Source: Aureobasidium sp. EXF-3400
Taxonomy: Eukaryota; Ascomycota; Dothideomycetes; Dothideales; Saccotheciaceae
NCBI GenBank assembly: GCA_024195585.1
Contig: SWBL01000150.1
Coordinates: 51,118-115,117, forward strand
DNA: 64,000 nt
Direction: 5' to 3'
Shown here: piece by piece, positions 20,701 through 29,881 of the stretch
How the letters are laid out: the number at the start of each line of letters is the position of its first letter
Position numbering within the stretch: the first letter of the stretch is position 1
The notes under the pieces: generated by a model
Told to the model about the DNA's origin: nothing
The model's input: the letters and a program-made list of their open reading frames with translations, nothing else
The model's database searches: none
Made by a program: the position numbers and the translations under genes

Positions 20701-23280
20701 CAGGTAATCGTGATACCTGTCGTATGTTATCTCTCCCAAAGCTCGTGGCTGAATACCGAAGTAGATTTCGCACTGAGAGCCCAGGACCCACAGCTCGGAG
20801 AAGACTCCAGCTTGATCATGTTGTTGCAAGAAGAGCGGACATCGATCTGTTGTTTCGAGATACACATCTTCATAGGCAAGCTTGCGTAGAGTGCAGAAGT
20901 ATATCAGTCCATAGATATCGAGTCTGCAACCGGCAGGTCGGATGGTGCCGACAGCGTTGTAAGCATCCACAAGAGGAGCTGACAATTGGTTCAGTGTAGA
21001 CCGATTTCCAGTGAACAAAGCATCTTGCATCTTTCTTTCGAGAAGTTCAGACAGTTCAGCAAGCTTTTCTAGCTCTGGAAGTTGTTGAGCGCCACGTTTC
21101 GCAAACTGCTCGAGACGCATTTTGACAAGCATTGATATACTCAGCGATCCATCGAGGCAGGCTCGAGAGTGCAACGCTACCCAATTGGTACTTCTACTGT
21201 CTTCAAGTAAGTGATCCACGCATGTGTGAATAATTGTTTCATTGAAGGGATGATCCACATTGCTTAGTCGAGTTTGTTGGATGATGGAGAGTAGCTCGGC
21301 TTCGGTGTACTGGTTCAACTCTTGCTGTAGACTCTTCGGAAGCTGCGCACCAGGAAAGAACAAAAGTTCATCCTCGTAGCGTTTTAAGCGCGGTATACCG
21401 TGATGTGCGAGGAAAACGTGCCAGATCGTAGCGGCGTCGTGTGCATTCTTCAGTGAGATGTAGATGTTAATGATATCATGATCGTCTTCATGCGAGCTCT
21501 CGGAAAGCCCAATCATGTGCCCACCGTCGTCTGGAAGGCTGAACCCACTATCAAGACCTTTGTAGATCCGCAAATGTCCTTTGGTAAGCCGATCGAGTAG
21601 CTTCTGCAGCAAGTGAGGGTAAGAAGAATGTTTCAATGCCGTGCTAAGCACTTTCGACACTGACACAATTTCTATGTCTGCGTAGACGTGTAACATCTGC
21701 AGTTCCCTCAAACGGCGCTGTGTTTGCAGAATTCGCCCATAATGCTCATCTGTGATCTGATCTCGGAGGAAGTAACACCCGTTCTTGCAGAGCATTGCGC
21801 CACAACTTGTTGTATCCCAGCAGCTTTCTCTCCTGGGAGCGCTCGAGACATAGTCTGGGCTCGGCACGCTCTTCAGCTGCTCGTTCTGGAGAGAGAGAAC
21901 ATCAGGAGGTAGAGGAGCTAGTGCAAGCAGGTTTCCAGCTGGGCCCAGTATCTCAGATAACTTTTGGATATCGAGATGGGAATCTTCTGCCTCCGAATCT
22001 GGAGCAGGCTTCAACGCGGGATTCTGAGACCAGCATTTCTGTAGGTAAACAATCTCAGGTCGCTTGAGCCAGTCAAAAGCACTAAGACTCATCTCCGTTC
22101 GTGTGTTGTGTTGCAACGCAGCTTGGGCCTGTATCACAGCACCGAAGAAGTCTGCTAACTTGTATGCCCGGCGGAGGGTTGCTGCCGAAGGCCTGGTTGT
22201 CCAGACTTCGAGAAAGCCCATGAAGAATTCTGGCCGTTTCTTCATCTGACGCTTGCATCTTGCGACGCACTCTCGCAGTTGGACTGCGCGGAAGAAATCT
22301 CGACGTTGACCATCAGGTAATACACAAGCATTCTTTATCATGAAGCCGTCAATAAGTGCAAAAGAAATAGAATCCACAATCTCAAGATCCGGATCTCCTG
22401 TTAGGATCACTGAGACATGCAAGTTTCTCAATGCTATCAAAAGTGCGTTGATATCTTCAGCTGAGTCGCCCTGGCTGAATGACACAATCACTCCATGTAA
22501 GCCTTGTTTGAGCCGGAGATTGTTGATCAATGCGGCCCTCTCCGCGACGTTCTCTTTCGAAGGTCCTGAAGTAGGTTTCAATCCGCCATAGAAAAGCGTT
22601 GGATTGTTTGTCACTGGTTGCGCGTCCGCTGAACTACGAGGGGGGTGTATGGAGTCTCGAGCCGAGCTGGGATCTGTAGTTCCGAACGAGTCCTGTGTTG
22701 ATCGATGAGATGAGATTGCGCTCTCAGCAGTGCTAGACCCTGAAGGCAGTGGCGGTTCTTCATGGCTACGTACCGGAGCAATAGATTCAGGAGCTCGGTC
22801 TGGTATCGTAGTGGGCGTTCTTTCTCCGGTCAGGCCAACAACATGCAGATCGAAACTGGATCGAAAATGCTGAACTGGCAGTTCGTGTTCAGACACACAA
22901 AAGGTCTTGACCAGCGATAGCCTGGGTGGAGAAAAGACTGGTTTAGGTATTGCTTTCTCGGAGGTGATCGGGGTGTCTTTCTGTGTTTTGGGCGATGGGC
23001 CCTTTGGCTGCGTCCACGTTCGCGGGAGTTGTAGGAGTCTCTTTATACTCGGCGGTATAGGGCTCTTCTTTAGGCGACGCTTCTTGCGAACGTATTGAAA
23101 GATGAGATTCGACGCCCCCAGGACGAAGAAAGTGCACCCGACGGAGATGACAAGGATTTGATACCAGTACAGCGTCAGCTCCGAGCCTTTGAGTGTCGCA
23201 TTCCAGTTGATCAAGAACTTTGTGCCGGACTTGTTGTCAACGTTCGGTCCTGTCAAAGCGGGCTGGAAGAAGGAAGCCAT
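14753..23280 (-). CDS. gtb3: Giant membrane glycosyltransferase of the GAG cluster (GT4, PelF-like)
   Basis: Six exons, complement(14753..18829, 18880..19051, 19095..19357, 19413..20023, 20074..20248, 20299..23280), join without frame breaks into about 2759 residues. All five introns (43–57 bases) have GT donors and AG acceptors. Layout: one N-terminal membrane segment (about 36–64), a Ser/Pro-rich linker (about 150–230), a large soluble region of unknown fold (about 235–920), a block of roughly 10–14 membrane segments spread over about 930–1650, then a soluble C-terminal half ending in a GT4 glycosyltransferase. The GT part shows GGVS (2140–2143), the equivalent of the PelF N-terminal glycine motif, and an EX7E motif, Glu2551 to Glu2559. 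PelF uses UDP-GalNAc in bacterial Pel synthesis. Here the enzyme most likely polymerises Gal/GalNAc from Uge3 products. The membrane block may export the chain; that part is inference. Confidence 0.88.
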
Positions 23281-24756
23281 GGCTGTATGGTATGTGATTG
23301 CTTGCTATTCATGGAACCATCAAACATCGGTATGCCTTCGCAGATGGAGAACACATCGCGTGTCAATGCTCAAGCTGACAACCGGTGAAGACTCTCATAT
23401 AACGTTCTGAAAGCATAGCATCGCTGGCAACGACAACAGCCGAGCTATGTCAGATTACTTTCCGTTGGCAGCTTCGGTGAAGCATAGCTGATTTAGAGTT
23501 AGAGGAGACTTCATCCCATTGTATCGGCCGTACACGAAGAGATCAATTTACAAGCATCACATTACCATCCACTTGGTTCGTCTGCATAGACAGTCCGTGT
23601 TGTGGATATCATTATCATTGTTGAGGCCTAGCTTGGCGGCACTTGCTCTCAAGCAGACGGAGACATTCGATAACGTGTGGTGCAAGTGTCCGACCGCCAT
23701 TGATCTGGGATGAGATAATCGACATTGGCGACAGGTTGATCTCGTTACACTGTCGATAATGCTGTCATCTTTCCACGGCAATACGGAATGTTATTCAGTA
23801 GTTGAGATCAAGGCTGAGGTCTCAGGTCTGTAAAGCGGCGAAGGAAAGCGCTCGCTCCACTTTCCTGATTCGGACGACGCGTCTGCAGCGTGACTTCCTT
23901 TCGTCGTGTGTCAACTTCACGACTTCTCATGCTTCCAACTTTATCGACTCTGACTTCAGACAAGTGGATCATGATGTTACGCGCATAGCAGAGCAGATAT
24001 GATATTTACTTTCGCACGTCAAGCCAAGAGCACGGATATCAGTTGATCGCGGCATTTTCTGCTCGTTACCATGAGCACCAACTATCTCAAGGCCCCTTTT
24101 TCAATTCGCCTCGGAGGAGTTATGAACGCCCATTACTTCGGCGCTGGACAGCAATCACGTAGATTACAGATAATGATGTCCTGGTTCTCACCAATACATA
24201 CTACCTGGGCTTGAACGGCTATAGTCACCCTCTACTACTTAAAATCTAGACATCACGACTGCAGGCCAACGAGGATATGCATATGAGCCGTGACTGCCGA
24301 GCAAGTCAGACATAAGTCGATCGACTCTGGTCGATATTCTCAGATCAGAACACCTCGAGCTGTGGATCCTCTGGACAAAAGGATACTCGCATAGACGCGA
24401 GGCCTCGCGGAAGCGCTAGATTGAAGATCTTTCACCGTGAACAACGACTTGTCTTTGAGCTTCACTCTGATCACCGTTGGCTGGCTGTCGATAATGAGGT
24501 TACGGTCGTAATACCGCAATGCTTCTGCAATCTGAGTCCAGATGATGTTGCTCATGATGCAACAGGGGGCCTACCTGACTTCTGTGCTGGATGTCTGGAA
24601 CTCCATGTGAATTCTGACGTGTTGTGTAGGACTCGATGATGCTCATGACTTCCCCTGAGGTCTCCGATCAAGGAAGAGCAGCACGTTCTACGCATCTCCT
24701 CATAAGCCGAAACAAGCGACTTCAACTCAACGTAACACATACGAGACTACAGCATA
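23281..24756. promoter_or_regulatory. Divergent promoter region of gtb3 and uge3
   Basis: The 1476 bases separate the start codons of gtb3 (-) and uge3 (+), the polymerase and precursor-supply genes of the same pathway. No convincing gene lies inside. A head-to-head layout would allow shared control, but I cannot name a binding site from sequence alone. Confidence 0.5.
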
Positions 24757-26541
24757 ATGCCATCTCACAATCGACCCGTCGAAGAATCGCTCCAGGACAA
24801 GGCAGAACGCTTTCGCTCAGAGATCCAGTCATTCCCAGTATGTCTTGTTACAGGAGGAGCAGGTTATATCGGCTCGCACACAGTTCTTGAGCTGCTCAAT
24901 GCAGGAGTCGCTGTGGTCGTGATCGATAACCTGTGCAACAGCCACATGGAGTCTCTGTGTCGTGTACACTATATTGCTCGAACTGAGTCGCAACGTCTCA
25001 AGCAATCTGGCAATGTGCCTCCCATCTTTTTCCATCAAGTTGACATTCGAAGCACCCGATCCATGAACGAAGTCTTCAGATTCTGGCAATCTGACAAGAC
25101 TCATGCCGAGAGAGCCGTCTTTCCTGTGAACGTTGGAGAAGTCTCTGCGAACAAGGCTTACCCCATGCTCGACTATGAACTCAACCCAGCAAAGAGAGCT
25201 CAGCAAAGTCCACAGACCAGAGATCCCTCTACCTGGGGCAAGATTACGGCTGTCATCCATTTCGCCGCTCTCAAAGCTGTTGGAGAGTCAATCACCAAGC
25301 CACTGGAATACTACGAGAACAATGTCGCTGCACTTGTGGTTCTGCTTAAAGCCATGAAGGCTTATTCTGTCAATAATCTCATCTTCTCCTCAAGCGCCGT
25401 CGTCTACGGTGTTGGACACGAAGCTGGTATCACAGAGGAAACTGTTCAAGTTGCTGGTAAGGGCTCTGGTGGTGGTCTGCTCACCAACCCTTACGGACGC
25501 TCCAAGTGGATGTCAGAAGAAATCATCAACGACTATTGCATTGCGGATCCCAATTTCCATGCTATATCACTACGCTACTTCAATCCTACCGGTTCTCATC
25601 CAAGCGGACTGATCGGTGAAGATCCCAAGGGTACACCAAACAATATCGTGCCTGTGATTCTCCAGGCATATCAACGTCGTCGTAGCCGCGTTCATGTATT
25701 TGGCTCAAACTACGACACTTCCGACGGCACAGGTGTGCGTGACTATATCCATGTCAGCGACCTTGCCATGGGCCATCTAGCAGCCCTCCGCAAAGCCACA
25801 AAGCAGCCCGACCCTGTCCCCGAAGACGAAGAACTCGATGGTCAGAACCCCGTCTCCAACTACAACGTCTACAATCTAGGCACAGGACGCGGCTACTCGG
25901 TTCTTGAGATCATCAAAGCCTTCAGCAATGCAGCCGGCACCTCCATCCCCTTCACCGTCGGCGAGGCTCGTGCAGGAGATCTAGGCACTGTGACCGCCTC
26001 TCCAGACAAAGCAGCCTCCGACCTCGACTGGCGCGCCGAGTTCGATCTCCAAGATATGTGCCGCGATGTCTTCAATTGGGCAGCTGCAAACCCCACTGGT
26101 TACGAGACTCTGAGACGTCTGTCCACCATGTCAGGCATGAGCAGCAGCGAGATGCGTCGTCAATCTGTAGCCACCGGTCTCTTCGACCGCGAGTCAGACT
26201 TCGACACTTTCATCAGCACCTCCTTGTCTTCCATTGACAACCCTGCCGCTGCAAAAGATGGCTCGGGTCGCCGTATGTCTCAACATGGATCTAACTTTAG
26301 CAATATGCTTAAGAAAATGAGGAGTGTTTCTCAAAGCAGTGCTGGTGATACTGAACAGCATAATCCATTTGGTAATTATGCTTTGAGCAGTAGTCCTAAT
26401 GCTGCTGCGGCCACTCCGAGGTTTACGGTGCCGTGGGGTGAGAGTGGGACGATTGCAGAGGGGGATGAAGAGGATGAGGTTGATTTGGGGCCGATGCTTA
26501 GTCCTTCTACTAGTAGGACGTTGCCGACGAGATCGAAGTGA
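24757..26541 (+). CDS. uge3: Uge3-like UDP-glucose / UDP-GlcNAc 4-epimerase
   Basis: Single exon, 594 residues. The N-terminal Rossmann nucleotide motif TGGAGYIGS has Gly33, Gly36 and Gly39. SSSAVVYG precedes the catalytic YxxxK, Tyr246 and Lys250 in NPYGRSK. LRYFNPTGSHPSG and RDYIHVSDLAMGH are also typical of GalE-type epimerases. The enzyme interconverts UDP-Glc/UDP-Gal and, in Uge3, also UDP-GlcNAc/UDP-GalNAc, feeding galactosaminogalactan synthesis in the cytosol. Position in the cluster points to uge3 rather than the Leloir enzyme. The protein is long: the epimerase fold ends near residue 450 and about 145 Ser- and Met-rich residues follow. An insert of about 40 residues after the NAD-binding part (around 100–150) is also longer than in typical GalE. 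Confidence 0.93.
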   Translation: MPSHNRPVEESLQDKAERFRSEIQSFPVCLVTGGAGYIGSHTVLELLNAGVAVVVIDNLCNSHMESLCRVHYIARTESQRLKQSGNVPPIFFHQVDIRSTRSMNEVFRFWQSDKTHAERAVFPVNVGEVSANKAYPMLDYELNPAKRAQQSPQTRDPSTWGKITAVIHFAALKAVGESITKPLEYYENNVAALVVLLKAMKAYSVNNLIFSSSAVVYGVGHEAGITEETVQVAGKGSGGGLLTNPYGRSKWMSEEIINDYCIADPNFHAISLRYFNPTGSHPSGLIGEDPKGTPNNIVPVILQAYQRRRSRVHVFGSNYDTSDGTGVRDYIHVSDLAMGHLAALRKATKQPDPVPEDEELDGQNPVSNYNVYNLGTGRGYSVLEIIKAFSNAAGTSIPFTVGEARAGDLGTVTASPDKAASDLDWRAEFDLQDMCRDVFNWAAANPTGYETLRRLSTMSGMSSSEMRRQSVATGLFDRESDFDTFISTSLSSIDNPAAAKDGSGRRMSQHGSNFSNMLKKMRSVSQSSAGDTEQHNPFGNYALSSSPNAAAATPRFTVPWGESGTIAEGDEEDEVDLGPMLSPSTSRTLPTRSK

Positions 26542-27119
26542 TTGTTCGGAGTCATTTGATGTTTTGTTGGGATTTAAGATATGACTGTTGTTCTTGTATC
26601 TCGTCTGAGCTCTTTCAAATGTATGTTGATCTGGGTAATAAACACTTTCTTGCCATATGGGATCTCTTGATATTTGATGAAGTGTATTGCAACTCCCTGA
26701 CTCTGGTCTGTGCTACTGTTCAGCTTTTCATTCCCACTTCTTGTTGCTTTCTGTTGACAAGGATATCGAAACAGTCTCACCAGCCACAGAAAGAACATCG
26801 ACTCTGACAATGACGTACAGTATATTTGCTGCCTCGTTTTCAAATTTGCACTTCCACTCATGTCTTATTCAGAACATGGTAGTAGTTTTGTGAAGTCGAG
26901 GATCCGTAGGTTGGAAATTCTGAGCGTTAATAGCATCAATGTCAAACCAGAGGCACTAGGCAGTCTGTTTCCTCTCCAACAACACACAGCACTTCAAGAC
27001 AAGCACTAAGCACATGTTCAAGGTACTAGAGCCATGATATAGTGCTGTTCTGTAGCCACAGCACTGATTTACTCTTCATCACTTCATGCCACTGGGGTAA
27101 CCCTGCCCCGGTCCAGTGA
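26542..27119. other. Convergent 3' region between uge3 and the GatC gene
   Basis: The 578 bases separate two genes that end toward each other. I see no gene or notable repeat. Confidence 0.6.
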
Positions 27120-27674
27120 TTATCCTTCTTTTCCTCCATCGACAACGAAAAACCTACCAACCTTCTTCCTCGCTGAGCCCAGTACATCCCAATTCTGTGC
27201 ACTCTCACCCTCTTCAGCATCTTCCTGTCTCCTCCTAATCCTCTTGTAGTATCTCCCTTTGACTTCTTCTCTGCTAAATGCATCTTCCAGATCTTCCAAT
27301 CCAATTTCTTGGTCTTTGATCCCTGTCGTTGTTTCGTCGCGTAAACTTTGCAGAGGTGTGATGCCAGTGGTGTCTACACTGCGAATGTGGGTGACAAAGT
27401 GGAGATGAGAGTGTAGAGAGTCTAGCATTTTTTGTTCGGCATGGGAGTCTGCTGGTGGTGGAAGGGCAGAGAGACGGAGGAGGTGGTGTAGTTGTTTGGA
27501 GGTTATTGTTGGTGTTTCTGATGCAGAGGTTGAGGAGGGAAGTAGTGTGTCGAGGGACCAGGTTGGTCTTGAGAGAAGGTCGTCGACATTGACTTTTGAG
27601 CGGGTGGGTCGCGTGGTGTGGAAGTTGCGGGTCAGGCAACGTGAGAGACGTGGCCGTAGTGTGAGAGTCGCCAT
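27120..27674 (-). CDS. Mitochondrial glutamyl-tRNA(Gln) amidotransferase GatC-type subunit
   Basis: Single exon, 184 residues. The basic, Ser/Thr/Arg-rich N-terminus (about residues 1–28, with FHTTRPTRS) looks like a mitochondrial targeting peptide. A GatC-like region follows: VDDLLSRPTWSLDTLLP, then KQLHHLLRLSALP, HLHFVTHIRSVDTTGI and PLQSLRDET, about residues 30–115. GatC stabilises the GatA/GatB complex that converts Glu-tRNA(Gln) to Gln-tRNA(Gln). The C-terminus is charged and ends with a KKVGRFFVVDGG segment found in fungal homologues as I recall. It shares a 237-base promoter with sec17. Fungi vary in whether they use GatC or GatF, so the subunit name is less sure than the pathway. Confidence 0.75.
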   Translation of the reverse strand: MATLTLRPRLSRCLTRNFHTTRPTRSKVNVDDLLSRPTWSLDTLLPSSTSASETPTITSKQLHHLLRLSALPPPADSHAEQKMLDSLHSHLHFVTHIRSVDTTGITPLQSLRDETTTGIKDQEIGLEDLEDAFSREEVKGRYYKRIRRRQEDAEEGESAQNWDVLGSARKKVGRFFVVDGGKEG

Positions 27675-27911
27675 GGTCTATGTGATTGAACAGTGGTTGC
27701 CTTGTTTGAGAATTGAGAGGTGAATGTTTGGTGATGGTGATGGATTGGGATTGTGGGCCAATCACAGCGGGGCAGGGTCCGGATACGTCAGCGCGCCGAA
27801 CTGCTTGGGAGCCTCGAACACCAACAAGACACAACACTTTCCCTCATACACACAAGACTCTTCTGTCGCATACACTTCGTCCCTCCAGCTGTAGACAGAC
27901 TCACACACACC
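27675..27911. promoter_or_regulatory. Bidirectional promoter with two CCAAT boxes
   Basis: The 237 bases between the starts of the GatC gene (-) and sec17 (+) contain CCAAT at 27758–27762 on the plus strand and ATTGG at 27744–27748, a CCAAT on the minus strand. CCAAT boxes bind the HAP/CBC complex in fungi. Close spacing and opposite orientation fit one promoter serving both genes. Confidence 0.5.
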
Positions 27912-28942
27912 ATGGCATCCTCACTCGCAGCAGAGCAGGAGCTGCTCAACAAGGTTATTCCACTCCTATCCCACCCCCTCGACCAACCACTGACTCCCCT
28001 CCCAGGCAATCAAGCAAGAAAAGAGCGCCACAGGTGGCTTCTCCTTCTTCGGCGGCAAACAAGAAAAATACGAACGCGCCGTAGAAATGTACCGCTCGGC
28101 AGCAAACGCCTACCGCGTAAAACTAACCTCCATCGACGACCCGGAAACAATCTCTCTCGCAATTTCTCAAGCCGGTTCTGCCTTAGAGTCCGCCGCACGC
28201 ATCTGCACCGACAACCTCGAAGAACCCCTTGATGCTGTAAACATCTACAACGAAGCTTTTAAACTCTACCATGAAGTCCAGCCCGAGAAAGCAGCGACTA
28301 TGCTCGAGCAAGCCATCAATAAGCAAAAGCAATTGGGAAGATGGAGGCCTGCGGCTACGAATACAGAGGCTTTGGCTACGCATTATCAACAGGTGTTGGG
28401 CAACAACGCTAAGGCTATTGAGGCTTACAAGGATACGCTCAAGTGCTATAAGCAAGATCCTGCTCCTGCGTTGGAGAACAAGATTACCTTGGCTCTGTCG
28501 GATCTGCAGGCTCTGGAGGGAGATTACAGGGCTGCTATTGAAGGGTATGAGGCCGCGGCTGACAAGGCTCAAAACAACAATTTGCTGGCTTGGAATATCA
28601 AGAATTACCTTTTCCAGGCTGGTATTTGTCATTTGGCTACTGGTGTAAGTGTTATTCTTTCCCTCATTCTTCGAAGACATCTTTGCTAATCAGTGCTTGC
28701 AGGATATGGTCGCCACCTCGCGCGCCTTTGACGAATGGCGCTCCAAGCACGCTCAGTTCACCTCTGCCCGCGAATTCCAACTGTTGAACGATCTTAAGGA
28801 GGCAGTGGAGCAAGGAGATCAAGATATGTTTGCCGATCGTCTGTTCCAGTTCGATCAGATGCAGAAGTTGAACAAGTGGCAGACTACCGTGCTACTCAGG
28901 ATCAAGGAGAAGATTGAGAGTCTGGATGAGGACTTCTCTTAG
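27912..28942 (+). CDS. sec17: Alpha-SNAP / Sec17 vesicle-fusion adaptor
   Basis: Three exons, 27912..27953, 28006..28644 and 28703..28942, give 306 residues. The first exon is only 14 codons. Splicing yields GGFSFFGGKQEKYE near residues 22–35, the signature N-terminus of alpha-SNAP, followed by TPR-like helical repeats (YRSAANAYR, AGSALESAARIC, AAADKAQNNN). The C-terminus has FDQMQKLNKWQTTVLLRIKE and ends in the acidic DEDFS tail that contacts NSF/Sec18. The protein links SNARE complexes to Sec18 for disassembly after membrane fusion. Length is close to the usual 290–300. The 5' donor of the first intron is GTTATT, weaker than consensus, but the joined protein matches the family there. Confidence 0.95.
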
Positions 28943-29125
28943 ATGTTGCTGGGATTGAAAGCAGAGCAGGGATGGAGAAGGGAAGCTCATATTCTGGGAG
29001 GTGTGGAGATGTCATTCATTGGCGTTGGTGGTACATTTTTGATATCCTTTGTAGCTTTTGTCCATCGTTGAGAGACTCGATCATCCATCGTGTCAAGCGT
29101 TTTTATAATTCTTCGTCTCTTCATC

Positions 29126-29657
29126 TCAATTCGTCTTGTCGTTCTCTCTCGGACTCTCCTCTCCTCCCTGACTAGCTCCAAAGAACCCTAGTCCCCACCA
29201 TGCCTTCTTGGGTGCTACCTCTGTCTTTGCTTGATTCCTCGCGTGTTGTATCGTTGATGTAGCCTCCTCTTTTGCTTCTTGAAGATGTTGCTTTACTTCT
29301 GCGCCAATGGACTTGTTGTTGTCTACGTCTGGGATTGCATGGTCGAGTTTTGTTGGTGGGCTGTGAGGAGCATTAGTGTTAGTGAGAGTGCTGAGGAAGA
29401 GTGGAATTAGAGGCAGTAGGGAGGGAGAGAGAGTTGCGTACATGGCTCCACCGTGTGTTTTCTGAAATTCCTCGACGTTCTTTCCTTCTCTTTCTGCTGC
29501 TTGTTTCTGTAGTTCTGGTTGGAATGCTGCCACGGCTGTTTCGAGGGACTTTGGTTAGCTCTTGGTGGATTCAGTATCTCTCGAGTCTGGAGTGTGAATT
29601 GTTACCGGTAGCAATTCCACAGACTGTGGCTAGTGCGGGTGCGATCAGTCTATTCAT
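29126..29657 (-). CDS. Small protein of unknown function
   Basis: Likely exons are complement(29126..29360, 29442..29535, 29606..29657), 126 residues. The first exon starts MNRLIAPALA and is hydrophobic, then splices in phase into AVAAFQPELQ. The second intron (29361–29441, 81 bases, GTACGC donor, CACAG acceptor) is a multiple of three and contains no stop, so a 153-residue form without splicing is also possible. The middle is charged and helical (EVKQHLQEAKEEA) and the C-terminus has WWGLGFFG followed by an acidic tail. I do not recognise the family. A hydrophobic start plus an amphipathic helix could mean a mitochondrial or membrane-associated protein, but that is only an impression. It lies tail-to-tail with sec17 and head-to-head with mus7. 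Confidence 0.55.
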
Positions 29658-29881
29658 TGTTCTTGAGGGTTGTGTATAACAGAGAAACCACTCGGGTCAT
29701 CCCTCTGGATTCAATGATGAGCACAACTGCAAGGGCAAGCAAAGTCTTGGCATTGGTGACGTCGGGTGCAACGCGTGCCGAGGCCGAAAGTGGAAGATCG
29801 CGTTCGAGACGCGTCTTCGTCCTTTGAATGTCGTTATGAATGGACTAGCATCTTTTAATGTTGCAATGAAGGACTGGTCAA

